Shown piece by piece: positions 49,794 through 58,846 of a DNA stretch of 64,000 nucleotides. Both the position numbers and the translations under genes were made by a program. The notes below the pieces were generated by a model, which had not been told where the DNA came from, made no database searches, and saw only the letters and a program-made list of their open reading frames with translations. The stretch comes from Halictus rubicundus (taxonomy: Eukaryota > Arthropoda > Insecta > Hymenoptera > Halictidae). How positions within the stretch are numbered: position 1 is the first letter of the stretch; each line of letters begins with the position of its first letter. Location of the stretch: NCBI RefSeq assembly GCF_050948215.1, contig NC_135152.1:8590310-8654309 (forward strand). Reading direction: 5' to 3'.

Positions 49794-50726
49794 ACCACGG
49801 CGATCGACTTGCAAATGATGGGAGAAAAGAGCGATCCTGCGCGCCGGAACGACGATATCCTTGTCGGTCGGTCGATCGGTATTGTAACTTATCGAGATTA
49901 AACGATTATACAGCGAGCAGCCCGCGGGTAACCACGGACACACTTTTATTCATCAGTGTCGCGACGCGTTCCTCGCTGACACAGGCCGCTACGCCGCCTG
50001 TAAGCCGAGATCCTCGAAAAAGGAGAAAAACCGGCGAGGCGAGGCGGCCGGCGATGCGTTTAACCCCTTCGTTATTAAATAAATCATTCGACCCTTTACG
50101 CCGGCCAGCCAATATCTTCGGGTCTCATCTGATAATTCCTACATTAATATCGCTAATAGACCCGGCCGACGCTTTGTCTTCCCCTAGACGCGACACTCGA
50201 CACCGGCATTACCCCCAACACCCTGCCCGGAAATTTACCGCTAGCATAAGTGTCGCGAGTTATTCATCGGGACTGACCGGCCGCGAACTTTATGTAGGTT
50301 CCTATGATAGTTTAATAATAGAAGACTGGATGGGATTTTTCTTTCCGGTGACCAGTTTAGAGAGGGTGCGGACCTTGAACGCGACGCGGTTACAAAGCGT
50401 GGACAACGCTCGCGCCGCGTCGGCACGCGTCCACTTCACTCGGCAGAACAATCTCAGACTTGGGCAAACGTCTGCAACGCAGTTTCGCGAATAGAGACAC
50501 GTTGTGTGCGTGCCTGCAGCGGTAGCAATACGTTACCGCTGCTATTAACCTTCGGAATCTTTAACTCGGCTGTTCGCTATGTCCAGCACTAGAATCCGAA
50601 TTAATATCCTGAGTGTTGAATTACAATATGTTTAGCAGACGATTTAAATTTGGAAACTTCCGCCTTCATACGTAAAGTTGATTTTTAGAAAATTATACTC
50701 GTCGCGTGGATACGTCATAATCTTGA

Positions 50727-50873
50727 CACGTTGAATGACCCCGTTGAATCACCGGTGACCCCCGTGGCGCTGGAGTGCGGTTTTTATTGATAAGTATTGA
50801 CATTTGTCCAAATTATGTATTTCTAAAAATCTGGCCGCGCCGTTCACCGGTGACCCCCGTGGCATGCAACGTG
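50727..50873. mobile_element. 147-bp TTAA-type MITE with internal CACCGGTGACCCCCG repeats
   Basis: Flanks are TTGA and TTAA; ends are CACGTTGAATG and (reverse complement) CACGTTGCATG. A 19-base block CACCGGTGACCCCCGTGGC occurs twice in direct orientation at 50750-50768 and 50845-50863, each with the palindrome CACCGGTG. Confidence 0.7.
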
Positions 50874-52584
50874 TTAAAATTGAGGTATTGCACTTGGAAA
50901 AAAATGCAGTTGCAATTTTCCAATTATCAACTCGTTGCGTGTGAAATGTCCGATTCGTAACTTTAAACAAACATAACTTTTTCTAAACGAAGCCTATCGA
51001 TTAGAATAAATACCATTGTAATCGTAATCGGATTACCGATTTCAGTATAACATTTCTGATCCTCTACAGTCTATATAGTGAATAAGTTAAATAATGTTCG
51101 ATGGGAGTCTTCTTTGGTATTTGATAAAAATGTCGGTAAAAATCAAATTTCAAAAAAGTAAACACGGTACTTTTTACCCTACCGATCAAATAAATTATTT
51201 ATCCGAGCAGTCGATCCTAAAGTTTCGTTGAGAGATGAAGTGAGAAGCATTGTTGTTAACATTAAAAATTTGGTCAATGTTAACAAGGAGAGAAGCGTAT
51301 TCAGGCGGAGGAGAGGAATTTGCATAACTGGCAGACGCAAAATTTACGAACAGCAATTTACCGCTATTAGGATTTTTTTGAAAATAGTCATCTCATTCAT
51401 ATATTCATGTATTCATAAATGGGATATCGAAAACATACTATTTCATAACTCTAGGTTCTCATTTCTCTAAAAGCGACTCGTTCGCTTAACTCTGTCCATC
51501 GTGGCAAAAAACTTCAGCGCGACACCCATCCATTACGAATAATTGGGAATAAATGGAACAGTCCGTTTTTCCCATGGTTTACATGCAATGCCCCGGGCGT
51601 GAATCCTAACTCGACCAATTACCCCTTAACGCTCCAATTTGTTTCCCAGTTTTCTGGTTTGGAATGACCAAATTTTTGAAAACGTATCCGCAGTTTCAAG
51701 CTGCGAGATTGGCGTCGCAATAATTTGTTCGCTGTGCTCCGAAACTTATGAATACCGAATTGGAATTTGCATGGAAAATTGTAAAACTTAACAATCGTTC
51801 CATCAGATGTATGCGAATGTTTAACTTTAATAATTTTAATCAGTTGAAAATGAAACATCGATGCTGCTAACTCTCGTAGTCTTTCAACTATTTTAAATTC
51901 ATAAATACATAAAATTCTAATTGGTAACACACTTTGCATGTCGTATATAAATAAAAAAAAATGGAAAAAAGATATTTGCAAACACCTAATAGCAGTGTAA
52001 TAGCAGTAATATTATAATAGCAGTATAATAAACTGTCAAATTTGAACAAACAAGAGTCACAGCAGGAATCCTATTTTATGTCCGTTTGAGTGGCGTATAT
52101 CTATATATATTTACTGAAATGTTTTATTTCTTAGAAAAGACGTAAGGCATGCGCAGAAGCCGAGACACAATAATGAAACACTTCATCAAAATATCCGTGC
52201 CAGTGGACAAGCTCTTGACGAAATCATAAAAATCAAACTCAATTTATTAGCCCTTGACGTGCAAGCACGTGTCTGACAGGGGCAAATAATAGTGGTACGT
52301 GTCTTAATAAAACCTGAAATCTAGGAGTATATTGTGACTGTTACACGCGTGTAGAAAGTTTCCAGCTTGACGAATAAAATACAACTAATTCCAACTTTAT
52401 AGTAACTATATCTGTCACATTAAAGTCCTGAAAGGTCTAATCTTTGGATCACGTTTTGAACTGCTGCACCGTCAGGAATGATTCAATCTTTTTACCGCTC
52501 GTTCGAATTTTAATTCACTCGTCAATCGCACGAAACCGTTCAATTTTCCTCTCACACCTAACAGAAACATCATTCTAAATATTC
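50874..52584. other. AT-rich gene-free stretch
   Basis: Only short chance frames and the TAATAGCAGT repeat. It would lie in the first intron of the NtA-like gene. Confidence 0.5.
51987..52030 (+). repeat. TAATAGCAGT short tandem repeat
   Basis: Three to four spaced copies of TAATAGCAGT with AT spacers. Confidence 0.85.
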
Positions 52585-52588
52585 TTAA

Positions 52589-52758
52589 CTCTAGGCTTAC
52601 GGAGCACTAAAAGTGGCCAGTTTGGATTATTCTGTAAAAATATCAAGAATACCGGCCAGATTTTCAGCAGCTTCTACCGTAACATATGTTCCAAGGAATA
52701 AATGTATTAAATAAATTTACTGCAAATGCATTCTCACAATAATTGTAATTTGAAGGAG
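52589..52758 (+). mobile_element. Relative of the 24.5-kb TTAA element, one end
   Basis: After TTAA at 52585-52588 the sequence CTCTAGGCTTACGGAGCACT leads into a stretch that matches the reverse complement of about 24620-24789 nearly throughout (shared blocks GGAACATATGTT/ATATTGT-like, TTCCAAGGAATAAA, AAATAAATTT, GCATT). The other end is replaced by the element at 52759. Confidence 0.75.
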
Positions 52759-52930
52759 ACTAGACTGCGAATCTCGATGCATATATGGCTTCTGAGAATT
52801 TTCGAAAACATTTTTATTCATTCCAGATCTACAAACGCTACTGCCATCAAAAATTAGATTTCATTTGTCTCCACTTTCCTGAACTTTGCCTACAAAAATT
52901 GAAAACTGCATAAACGTCCGCAGTCTATCA
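52759..52930. mobile_element. Inverted-repeat element next to the NtA-like exon
   Basis: ACTAGACTGCGAATCTCGAT at the left pairs with GCATAAACGTCCGCAGTCTA at the right (reverse complement of the same end motif). It lies in the intron; the open frame that runs past the NtA-like exon donor terminates inside it. The end motif recurs at 2410, 21815, 29369, 29519 and 45712. Confidence 0.55.
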
Positions 52931-53134
52931 CACTGCGGCTAAGGATAAAAAGGGACTCCAACACAACGATATATTCCGTATGCAACTCCAAAGTTAGTAG
53001 AGGATCAACTCGTACCGTTTCGAAGAAACCCGCGATCGCCGTCAGCGATTTTTTCACTCCGAAAAGAAAATAATTGTGAGAGCTGCGTAAAGCTAGACAT
53101 TTCTGTGCAACTTTCGGGGAAACTCTGAGACAAC

Positions 53135-53140
53135 ACTGAC
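53135..53140 (-). other. Splice donor of the NtA-like exon
   Basis: Read on the minus strand the sequence is AAAG|GTCAGT, matching the metazoan donor consensus at most positions. It falls immediately after the last block that resembles the NtA domain, and phase is 1 (one base of a split codon remains in the exon). Codons after it (CCLRVSPKVAQK onward) no longer resemble the domain. Confidence 0.6.
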
Positions 53141-53570
53141 CTTTAACAGCAGCGTTCAGTCTGTCCAGGTTCGCGAGCGTGAGCGGCACCGGTCCGAAGT
53201 GCATCACGATTCTGTCGGCGTGTCGATGATCACCGAGTCCGGTGTCGTGTCTTGCCATGAAGATGCCGGTATAACTGCGTCGCATATAGTGTGCACAGGT
53301 GTCGTTCAGCGCTAGATCGAGGGTGGAGTTGAGCACACCCTTGATAGCCCTCTTGACGCGCACGTGCAACTCTCCGCCCCTGAGATCCTTGACTTTCCCG
53401 GTGAAAATATAGTCGGCCTGGCGAACCTTCCTCAGAAACATAGTATCGTTCCTGATGGCAGCGGTCAAATTAGCTCGACAATCCAGAAGCTCGCGTGTCG
53501 TCGTGACGGCGAGCGGCAGCATGAAGCTGGTCCAGAACGCGGCGAACACGATCTCGAAGCTGACACGCAT
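53141..53570 (-). CDS. First coding exon of a secreted protein with agrin NtA-like domain
   Basis: The exon encodes 143 residues plus one base of the next codon. I start at the ATG at 53570 rather than the one 13 codons upstream (53609): it is preceded by CAAA, a good insect start context, and gives a clean signal peptide (residues 1 to about 25, hydrophobic FEIVFAAFW...MLPLAV). The mature part has Cys31 and Cys92, four N-glycosylation sequons (NLT, NDT, NST, NDT), an IFTGKV strand at 55-60, a VRVKRAIKG segment at 70-78, a TGIFMAR segment at 101-107 and LTLANLDRL at 130-138. The order TG-V, V-V-R-hKG, Cys, IFh, hTL-NL matches the pattern of the agrin NtA domain, which binds laminin in vertebrates. 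The open frame runs on to 52890, but GTTAAAG|GTCAGT at 53141/53140 is a strong donor, so the downstream codons are intronic and enter a repeat. The next exon would lie to the left; I did not find it. Coding status is fairly sure; the agrin assignment is inference from pattern only. Confidence 0.65.
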
Positions 53571-55500
53571 TTTGATAGTCACGTATTTATTCCGCGCACC
53601 TGTCCACAATATCCTCTCGTTACCGACGTAACCGATTGTCCGTAATTATTCACGGAGCATCGCGTTCGTTCGTTACGCTCGTGCTTCGATGGCCGACGGT
53701 AGAAAAAGGCGGCCGGTGATTATTTCGATTAATTCACACCGTCCCGGACCGGGGCGGCGTAATCGGCGCTCGGGATCTCGGAGCGAAAATGATGGATGGT
53801 CCACGGAAAGTTCCCGGTGACACTCGGAAACTGATATCCACCCAGAAACGTCAGCGGCGCGGCTCTACGCGACGAGGAAGAAGGTCTTCGGCACGAAGGA
53901 GACTCTCCTCGATATCCACCGTGGTGTCACGGTTTGATTAGTTCCCGGCTGTCGATCGGCGAAGCATCGTCGTTCCCGAGAGATAGCTGGCCGGCCGGCC
54001 GGAGAGCGGTGAGCCCTCTAAATGGAAACGAGTCCGATCTTACGAGGCGTGTGATCTTGAGCAACAGGTTGGCGCCGTGTGTCGACCCACGCTCGCCGAT
54101 TTCCAATCCGCGCCGCGGCCTGACTCGTTTCCCGTTCCACCGTGGCAAGTGCGAAACCTCGCGCGCCGATTCGATCGCGTGATCGATAAACCGTCGATTC
54201 GGCGGCCAGTTGTCGTCGTTACCGCGACGTTTTATCGTCACCCGGTTGCCGCTCTAGGAGCCCGGCGCGGCGATATTGTTACGGAATACGGCGCGATCAC
54301 GCACGATTTCCCGCGTCCTACCGGGCGCATCGGGCGCGAACGATCGAGCAATAAGCTGCCGTTTATGTCATCCGATAGCCGCGCTTCTTCTGTTCAACCG
54401 GCTCTCGATCCTCGTAAAATCAGAGAAACTCGGCGCGCGCGCAATCAGGGCGAGCGATCTTCCTCGAATCCCGACGCGCTCGTCGTCGTCGTCGTCGTCG
54501 TCGTCGGAACAATCTACGCGCTGGTCGCTAGCCACGGTCGATCGACTTTCACTGAAACTGACCGATCTGCCCGTCAACCTTTTTCATTTCTTCGGTTCTC
54601 ACGACCGGAGACGTTTCCCACTCGCGAAACACCAAACCGGCACTAACGATCCGGTCACTGATCACTGACACCGTGGAACAACTACGAGGTCGGAGGGGAA
54701 AAAAATCGCGAATCTCCGCCGCTTACCGTTCGGCGGCGACACGCTTCGAGCGTATCGATTCCCGATTTGACGGCGCGATTGAAGCCTGTCGCGGATAACT
54801 GTCAGCCGATGGGGGGGAAAAACGTAGAGGCGCGCGCGCGCCCGCGTAAATCGGTTCCGAGCGATGCACCGTTGAGCGACGTATTCGCGGGACCGTGGGA
54901 CGCGAAAATTAACCGTTGCCAAAACGCACTGTCAACGCGGTGCTGAGAAGGCCCCGCTCGATATTCACGGCGACTATCCGCGATCCTGCGCGAGAGTGAG
55001 AGAGCAGTGGTTGAGGTGGTGGTTGGTCGCGTGGAGGCACGCGCTGGACTGAGGAGGGCAAAGTGTGGATGCTGCAACTACAACGTGTAGGCGTAAGTCG
55101 CCTTAGACCAAGGGACCAAGAGGGAGAGAGAGACGGCCGGCTGGTTGTCTCTGTGTGGTGTGTGTGTGTCTGCGTGGCTGCGTGCCTGTGCCGCTCGGAT
55201 ACACCTACGTGGACACGGATACGAACACAGACACACACTCCCCTGCCTCTCTTTCGGTGCAGGCTGGTCGTGTGTCCGTGGCTCAGCTCCGGGGAAAACG
55301 GTTGGGGGAGAGGAGCGATCAAGGGAGACAGAGAGGAGAGAAATCTCACCGAGAGACCGGCACGCCGGTGTGTTTACCACGTGAGTAGCCGAGATGCGTA
55401 CTATATGTGGGTGCTATTGACACACTTATACGCGCAACGATTCAGGTACCACAGCCGCCGCGCCGTTTACGGCCGGTGGTCGTAAGGTGTATGACTTTGA
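53571..55500. promoter_or_regulatory. GC-rich upstream region of the NtA-like gene, probable 5'UTR and promoter
   Basis: This roughly 1.9 kb block lies directly upstream of the minus-strand coding exon and is clearly richer in G+C and CpG than the repeat-laden DNA around it. It holds a (CGT)n run at 54481-54506, an alternating CG-rich patch near 54828-54845, and a GT/CA-rich patch at 55155-55260. On the minus strand a TCAGTT initiator-like hexamer occurs near 54551, without a convincing downstream element. On the plus strand GTGAGT at 55381 could be a donor of an upstream divergent transcript. No good acceptor is visible just upstream of the start codon, so the 5'UTR may be contiguous with the exon. 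Reading frames of 60-190 codons on both strands here are GC-driven and not domain-like. Confidence 0.35.
54481..54506. repeat. (CGT)n microsatellite
   Basis: About nine CGT units in the probable upstream region of the NtA-like gene. Confidence 0.9.
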
Positions 55501-56278
55501 CCGCTCCGGAAAAATCGAAGGACAAGTGGTTCGCGAAATTTTCAAGCAATTTTCCCAGTCTTCGATGATCGAAGTCGGACGCTGCGGTGTCATTGTTAAC
55601 CCATTGCCGACCAAACAGTTTCCCTTCTTCTTCTTTCAGAATTTTTTCGAACACCATTCAACTGTATTCCGATTATACATCTCTACTAAGTTGTTTAGGG
55701 AAGACGCAAACGGTTAGAGTTACTCTTACATACTATAAAATTGATCCATAAACTGATCCATATATAAGCCACTGACGTATATGTAAGCCGGAAAATTGAA
55801 CCGTACTAAAATCAAAGTAATTTTGCTGCTAAGGAACCGAACGGATCGATCTTGGTGGAAGGAACTCCAATTGAATCAAGGGAAGATAAAGAAACACGAA
55901 CCAGGAGAATCCAAGACAAAGAGACTCGAATTACACCGATACGAAAACGAAGAGTGCGAATCGGATCGATAGAGGATACAGACACTTGAATAAAGCTCGC
56001 CCAGAGTCTAGAAGCCCGAAGATTCAATTTCAAGGAGAGCCTGGACCTGGGCTCCTAACGTCCACGACAGCCTCTGGAATCGAAAAATCGTGTCCTGCGT
56101 TTTGGACCGTAGATTAATCGGTCTTTACACTCCGAAACACTTAACTATGGGCCCTTTAGTTTAGATTAATAGAAGCCAATTTTGGGTCCTGATACATTGG
56201 CTCAATCTTTTCGGTCCTTCCATCCCGAACGAGTATAATAGTTGTCCTTCATCTCTGAATTATTTCTAGTAATTAATA
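55501..56278. other. Gene-free stretch
   Basis: AT-rich with weak periodic GAATC/ACGAA motifs at 55840-56000; nothing recognised. Confidence 0.5.
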
Positions 56279-56282
56279 TTAA

Positions 56283-56481
56283 CCCTTTGCACTCGAAGCC
56301 ATTTTAACTCCAAAACGATACATTTCTTCCGATCTAGAATATTTCCCTTCTATAGATTTTTTTTACCGAAGTGTTTAGTAATTTATTAAATACAAACAAA
56401 TTTAATAAAGTCAAATATATTTTGAATAATGATACAGCAATTTTTAGTGGCGCCTTGCAGTCGCCATTCGAGTGCTAAGGG
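56283..56481. mobile_element. 199-bp piggyBac-like MITE, ends CCCTTTGCACTCGAA
   Basis: Left CCCTTTGCACTCGAA and right (reverse complement) CCCTTAGCACTCGAA differ at one base. TTAA precedes it (56279-56282) and TCAA follows, a one-base change from TTAA. Ends beginning CCCTT with TTAA targets are typical of piggyBac elements. Confidence 0.8.
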
Positions 56482-56594
56482 TCAATCTTAATATTAATCT
56501 GAATTATTTCTAATAATTAATATAGGATAGATACAAACACGGTAAAACCTTGCCAGTTGCAACTTCGTTTATTGCACGGAATCCTCTAGCGACT

Positions 56595-56625
56595 CCCACC
56601 ACAAGGCTCTGGACATTGTGGTGGG
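56595..56625. repeat. Short perfect hairpin
   Basis: CCCACCACAA and TTGTGGTGGG separated by eleven bases. It is followed by no T run and has no evident function. Confidence 0.7.
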
Positions 56626-56932
56626 GATTGTGGTCTTAGTAGAAACAAAAGAATCACTATGATTGCATTTTCGATCCCGTTTCGTACAACGAGCGAGATT
56701 GTACTGTATACTATTTAAACTGCTTCGATTTATGTCCTAGTAATTGGATTGGTTGCTTTATGCTTCCATTATATTCCCTTTTCAATTTTTCTGTTTACGA
56801 TTCCACTAATTAGAGACCTTCAGCAATTTGTACCTTTGGTAAACGATTGATAAACGATTGCACCCATTAATTAGTTGATTCAGGAACAACAAAAACATTT
56901 CCGTGCGCCATCGATACTATAAAAGTCGAATA

Positions 56933-57110
56933 CAGTGTTTACTCGATACATGTCCAAAACACGGGTCTAGCAACGGATATATATCGGGCAGGAGATACTA
57001 TTTTTATTCGAGACCGAGGTCTCTCGAGCTTCTTGGCCCCTCACGTGGTATACCCAGCGACAGTGGGGATAGTTCTGGGACTTTTATCGCCTAGGCATCT
57101 TGGGACACAT
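56933..57110 (-). mobile_element. pogo-like MITE, subfamily B, degraded right end
   Basis: Starts CAGTGTTTACTCGATACATG after TA, followed by GTCCAAAACACGGGTCTAGC and GGGCAGGAGATACTATTT. The right part ends ATCTTGGGACACATAAAC, where the terminal repeat has decayed. Confidence 0.82.
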
Positions 57111-57390
57111 AAACTAACTGAATGTGGCCGTTCGCAGTCAAGCGAAGAGACCCATTCATCTCTTCGCGAACCTCCGAGAAAAAAAGATGAATGAAGACAT
57201 CAATCTCGTTCTAACGCCTTGACGAGCGGGATTTCGACAACACGTGCAACGGTCGGACAAGGGGAAGAAAAGGACACCGGACGATCTAATCTATATCAAC
57301 TTAACGAGCTACAATCTCGGGCGGTCCGGAATTGATGGCGATCGATAATACCGAATCCCGTTCGTGCGGTCAACTCACCGCTCGGTGGCT

Positions 57391-57440
<50 letters not shown>

Positions 57441-58329
57441 CACCCACGAAATGTAGGGAATCCTCTTTAACGAGTCCTTAGAAGAAGTTAATGGGTCGAG
57501 TTCGACGTGACAACGTGCAACGAAGGAGGCACGCTCCTGCTCGCTTATTTATGATAATAGTTTCCCGTGCGCGTAGCAGAACGGACCAAGACTGATCTAC
57601 GGTGTCGTCAGTTATGGTACATCATAATTTCCGCGGATATTTATACTTTGCTCCGGTACAATGTTATGCAGCGCCTCGTCCCGGGCGTGGACGGAATGAG
57701 ATTCTTGTCTCGGCCGACCAACCAGATACGGACTCGAGTTTCGAATGTACGCAGAAATCATCCTCGATGCTGACGCTAGTGCCGCGCGGCCCAGACGTGG
57801 GACATGACGGTTCACCCACGCCGTGGTTTTACTATCCCGCAAGAAAGATCAAGAACAATGATGAATCGAGGAAATCCGCCGGCTTAACGAAGAAATAAAT
57901 ATTTTTCATGAAACCCCATACCACCGCTTTCCTCGCGAACAAAACGGAAATTGCCCTGCCCGTTTTCATACGATCTCTCGCTCGTTCGTCTTTTTACCTT
58001 CGCTTCGAAGCAACACAAGAGACTCTTCCAACAAAACACTTTCGCGTTTACGGACTTGTAATCCTTGATTATAGAGTTCTCGAGATCTCCGCAAATTTTA
58101 TGGCAAGGCTTATTATGAAAATGCATTCTCGATATTATTGCCGACGCATGGAAACCACAAAAAGCTACTTCGCCACAGGATAATCATTCTTGGAAGGCCG
58201 CGTGGACTATAAGCGAACGGAGAATAGTACGAGAGCCTGGCATAGTACGTTCCCGCGGTGTAAACAACGTGCGCGGTAATACACTTCTGGTAAAAAAGAC
58301 AATTTTCACAATTTTTAAAATTGAAAGAT
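57111..58329. other. Gene-free stretch
   Basis: Unique sequence around the (TC)n run. Frames up to 98 codons without domain. Confidence 0.5.
57395..57436. repeat. (TC)n microsatellite
   Basis: Twenty-one TC units. Confidence 0.97.
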
Positions 58330-58846
58330 TTCAGCTTCGAAATTCTCAGATTTAAGGTTCTCAGCTTTAAGACTCTCAGCTTCGAAATTCTCAGCCTTGA
58401 AATTCTCAGCTTCAAAATTCTCAGCTTCGAAACTCTCAGCCTCGAAATTCTCAGCTTCAAAATTCTCAGCTTCGAAACTCTTAGCTTCAAAATTCTCAGC
58501 TTCATAATTTCAGCTTCGAAATTCTCAGCTTTAAGGTTCTCAGCTTTAAAACTCTCAGCTTCGAAACTCTCAGCTTCAACATTCTCGGCTTTAAAACTGT
58601 CAGCTTCGAAACTCTCAGCTTCAACATTCTCAGCTTCGAAATTCTGAGCTTCATAATTTCAGCTTCGAAATTCTCAGCTTTAAGGTTCTCAGCTTTAAAA
58701 CTCTCAGCTTCGAAACTCTCAGCTTCAACATTCTCAGCTTCGAAATTCTCAGCTTCGAAACTCTCAGCTTCGAAATTCTCAGCTTCAAAACTCTCAGCTT
58801 CGAAATTCTCAGCTTCGAAGTTCTCAGCTTGAAAATTCTCTGCTCA
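58330..58846. repeat. 15-bp minisatellite (GCTTCGAAATTCTCA) with higher-order repeat
   Basis: About 34 units of AGCTTCGAAATTCTC and variants (TTTAAGG, TTCAAAA, TTCAACA). A block starting TTCATAATTTCAGCTTCGAA occurs at 58501 and again at 58650, so about 149 bp was duplicated as a unit. Because the unit is a multiple of three and lacks stops, it produces long repetitive open frames on both strands (SFKILSFETL-type and LRISKLRVLK-type); these are artefacts. Confidence 0.95.

Larger units (their letters stand above)
49246..50726. other. GC-rich gene-free block
   Basis: The 252-codon plus frame at 49736-50494 is the longest in the window. It is rich in Arg, Ser, Thr and Pro, has no hydrophobic core pattern or domain, crosses a (CG)n run, and opposing frames are also open, so I judge it as a by-product of G+C. 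Confidence 0.5.

Noticed and set aside
49736..50494. 252-codon plus-strand open frame
   Set aside because: Longest frame in the window, but Arg/Ser/Pro/Thr-rich without domain or hydrophobic pattern, crosses a (CG)n run, and the opposite strand is also open. Explained by high G+C.
53364..53645. Plus-strand frame opposite the NtA-like exon
   Set aside because: Shadow of the minus-strand coding exon.
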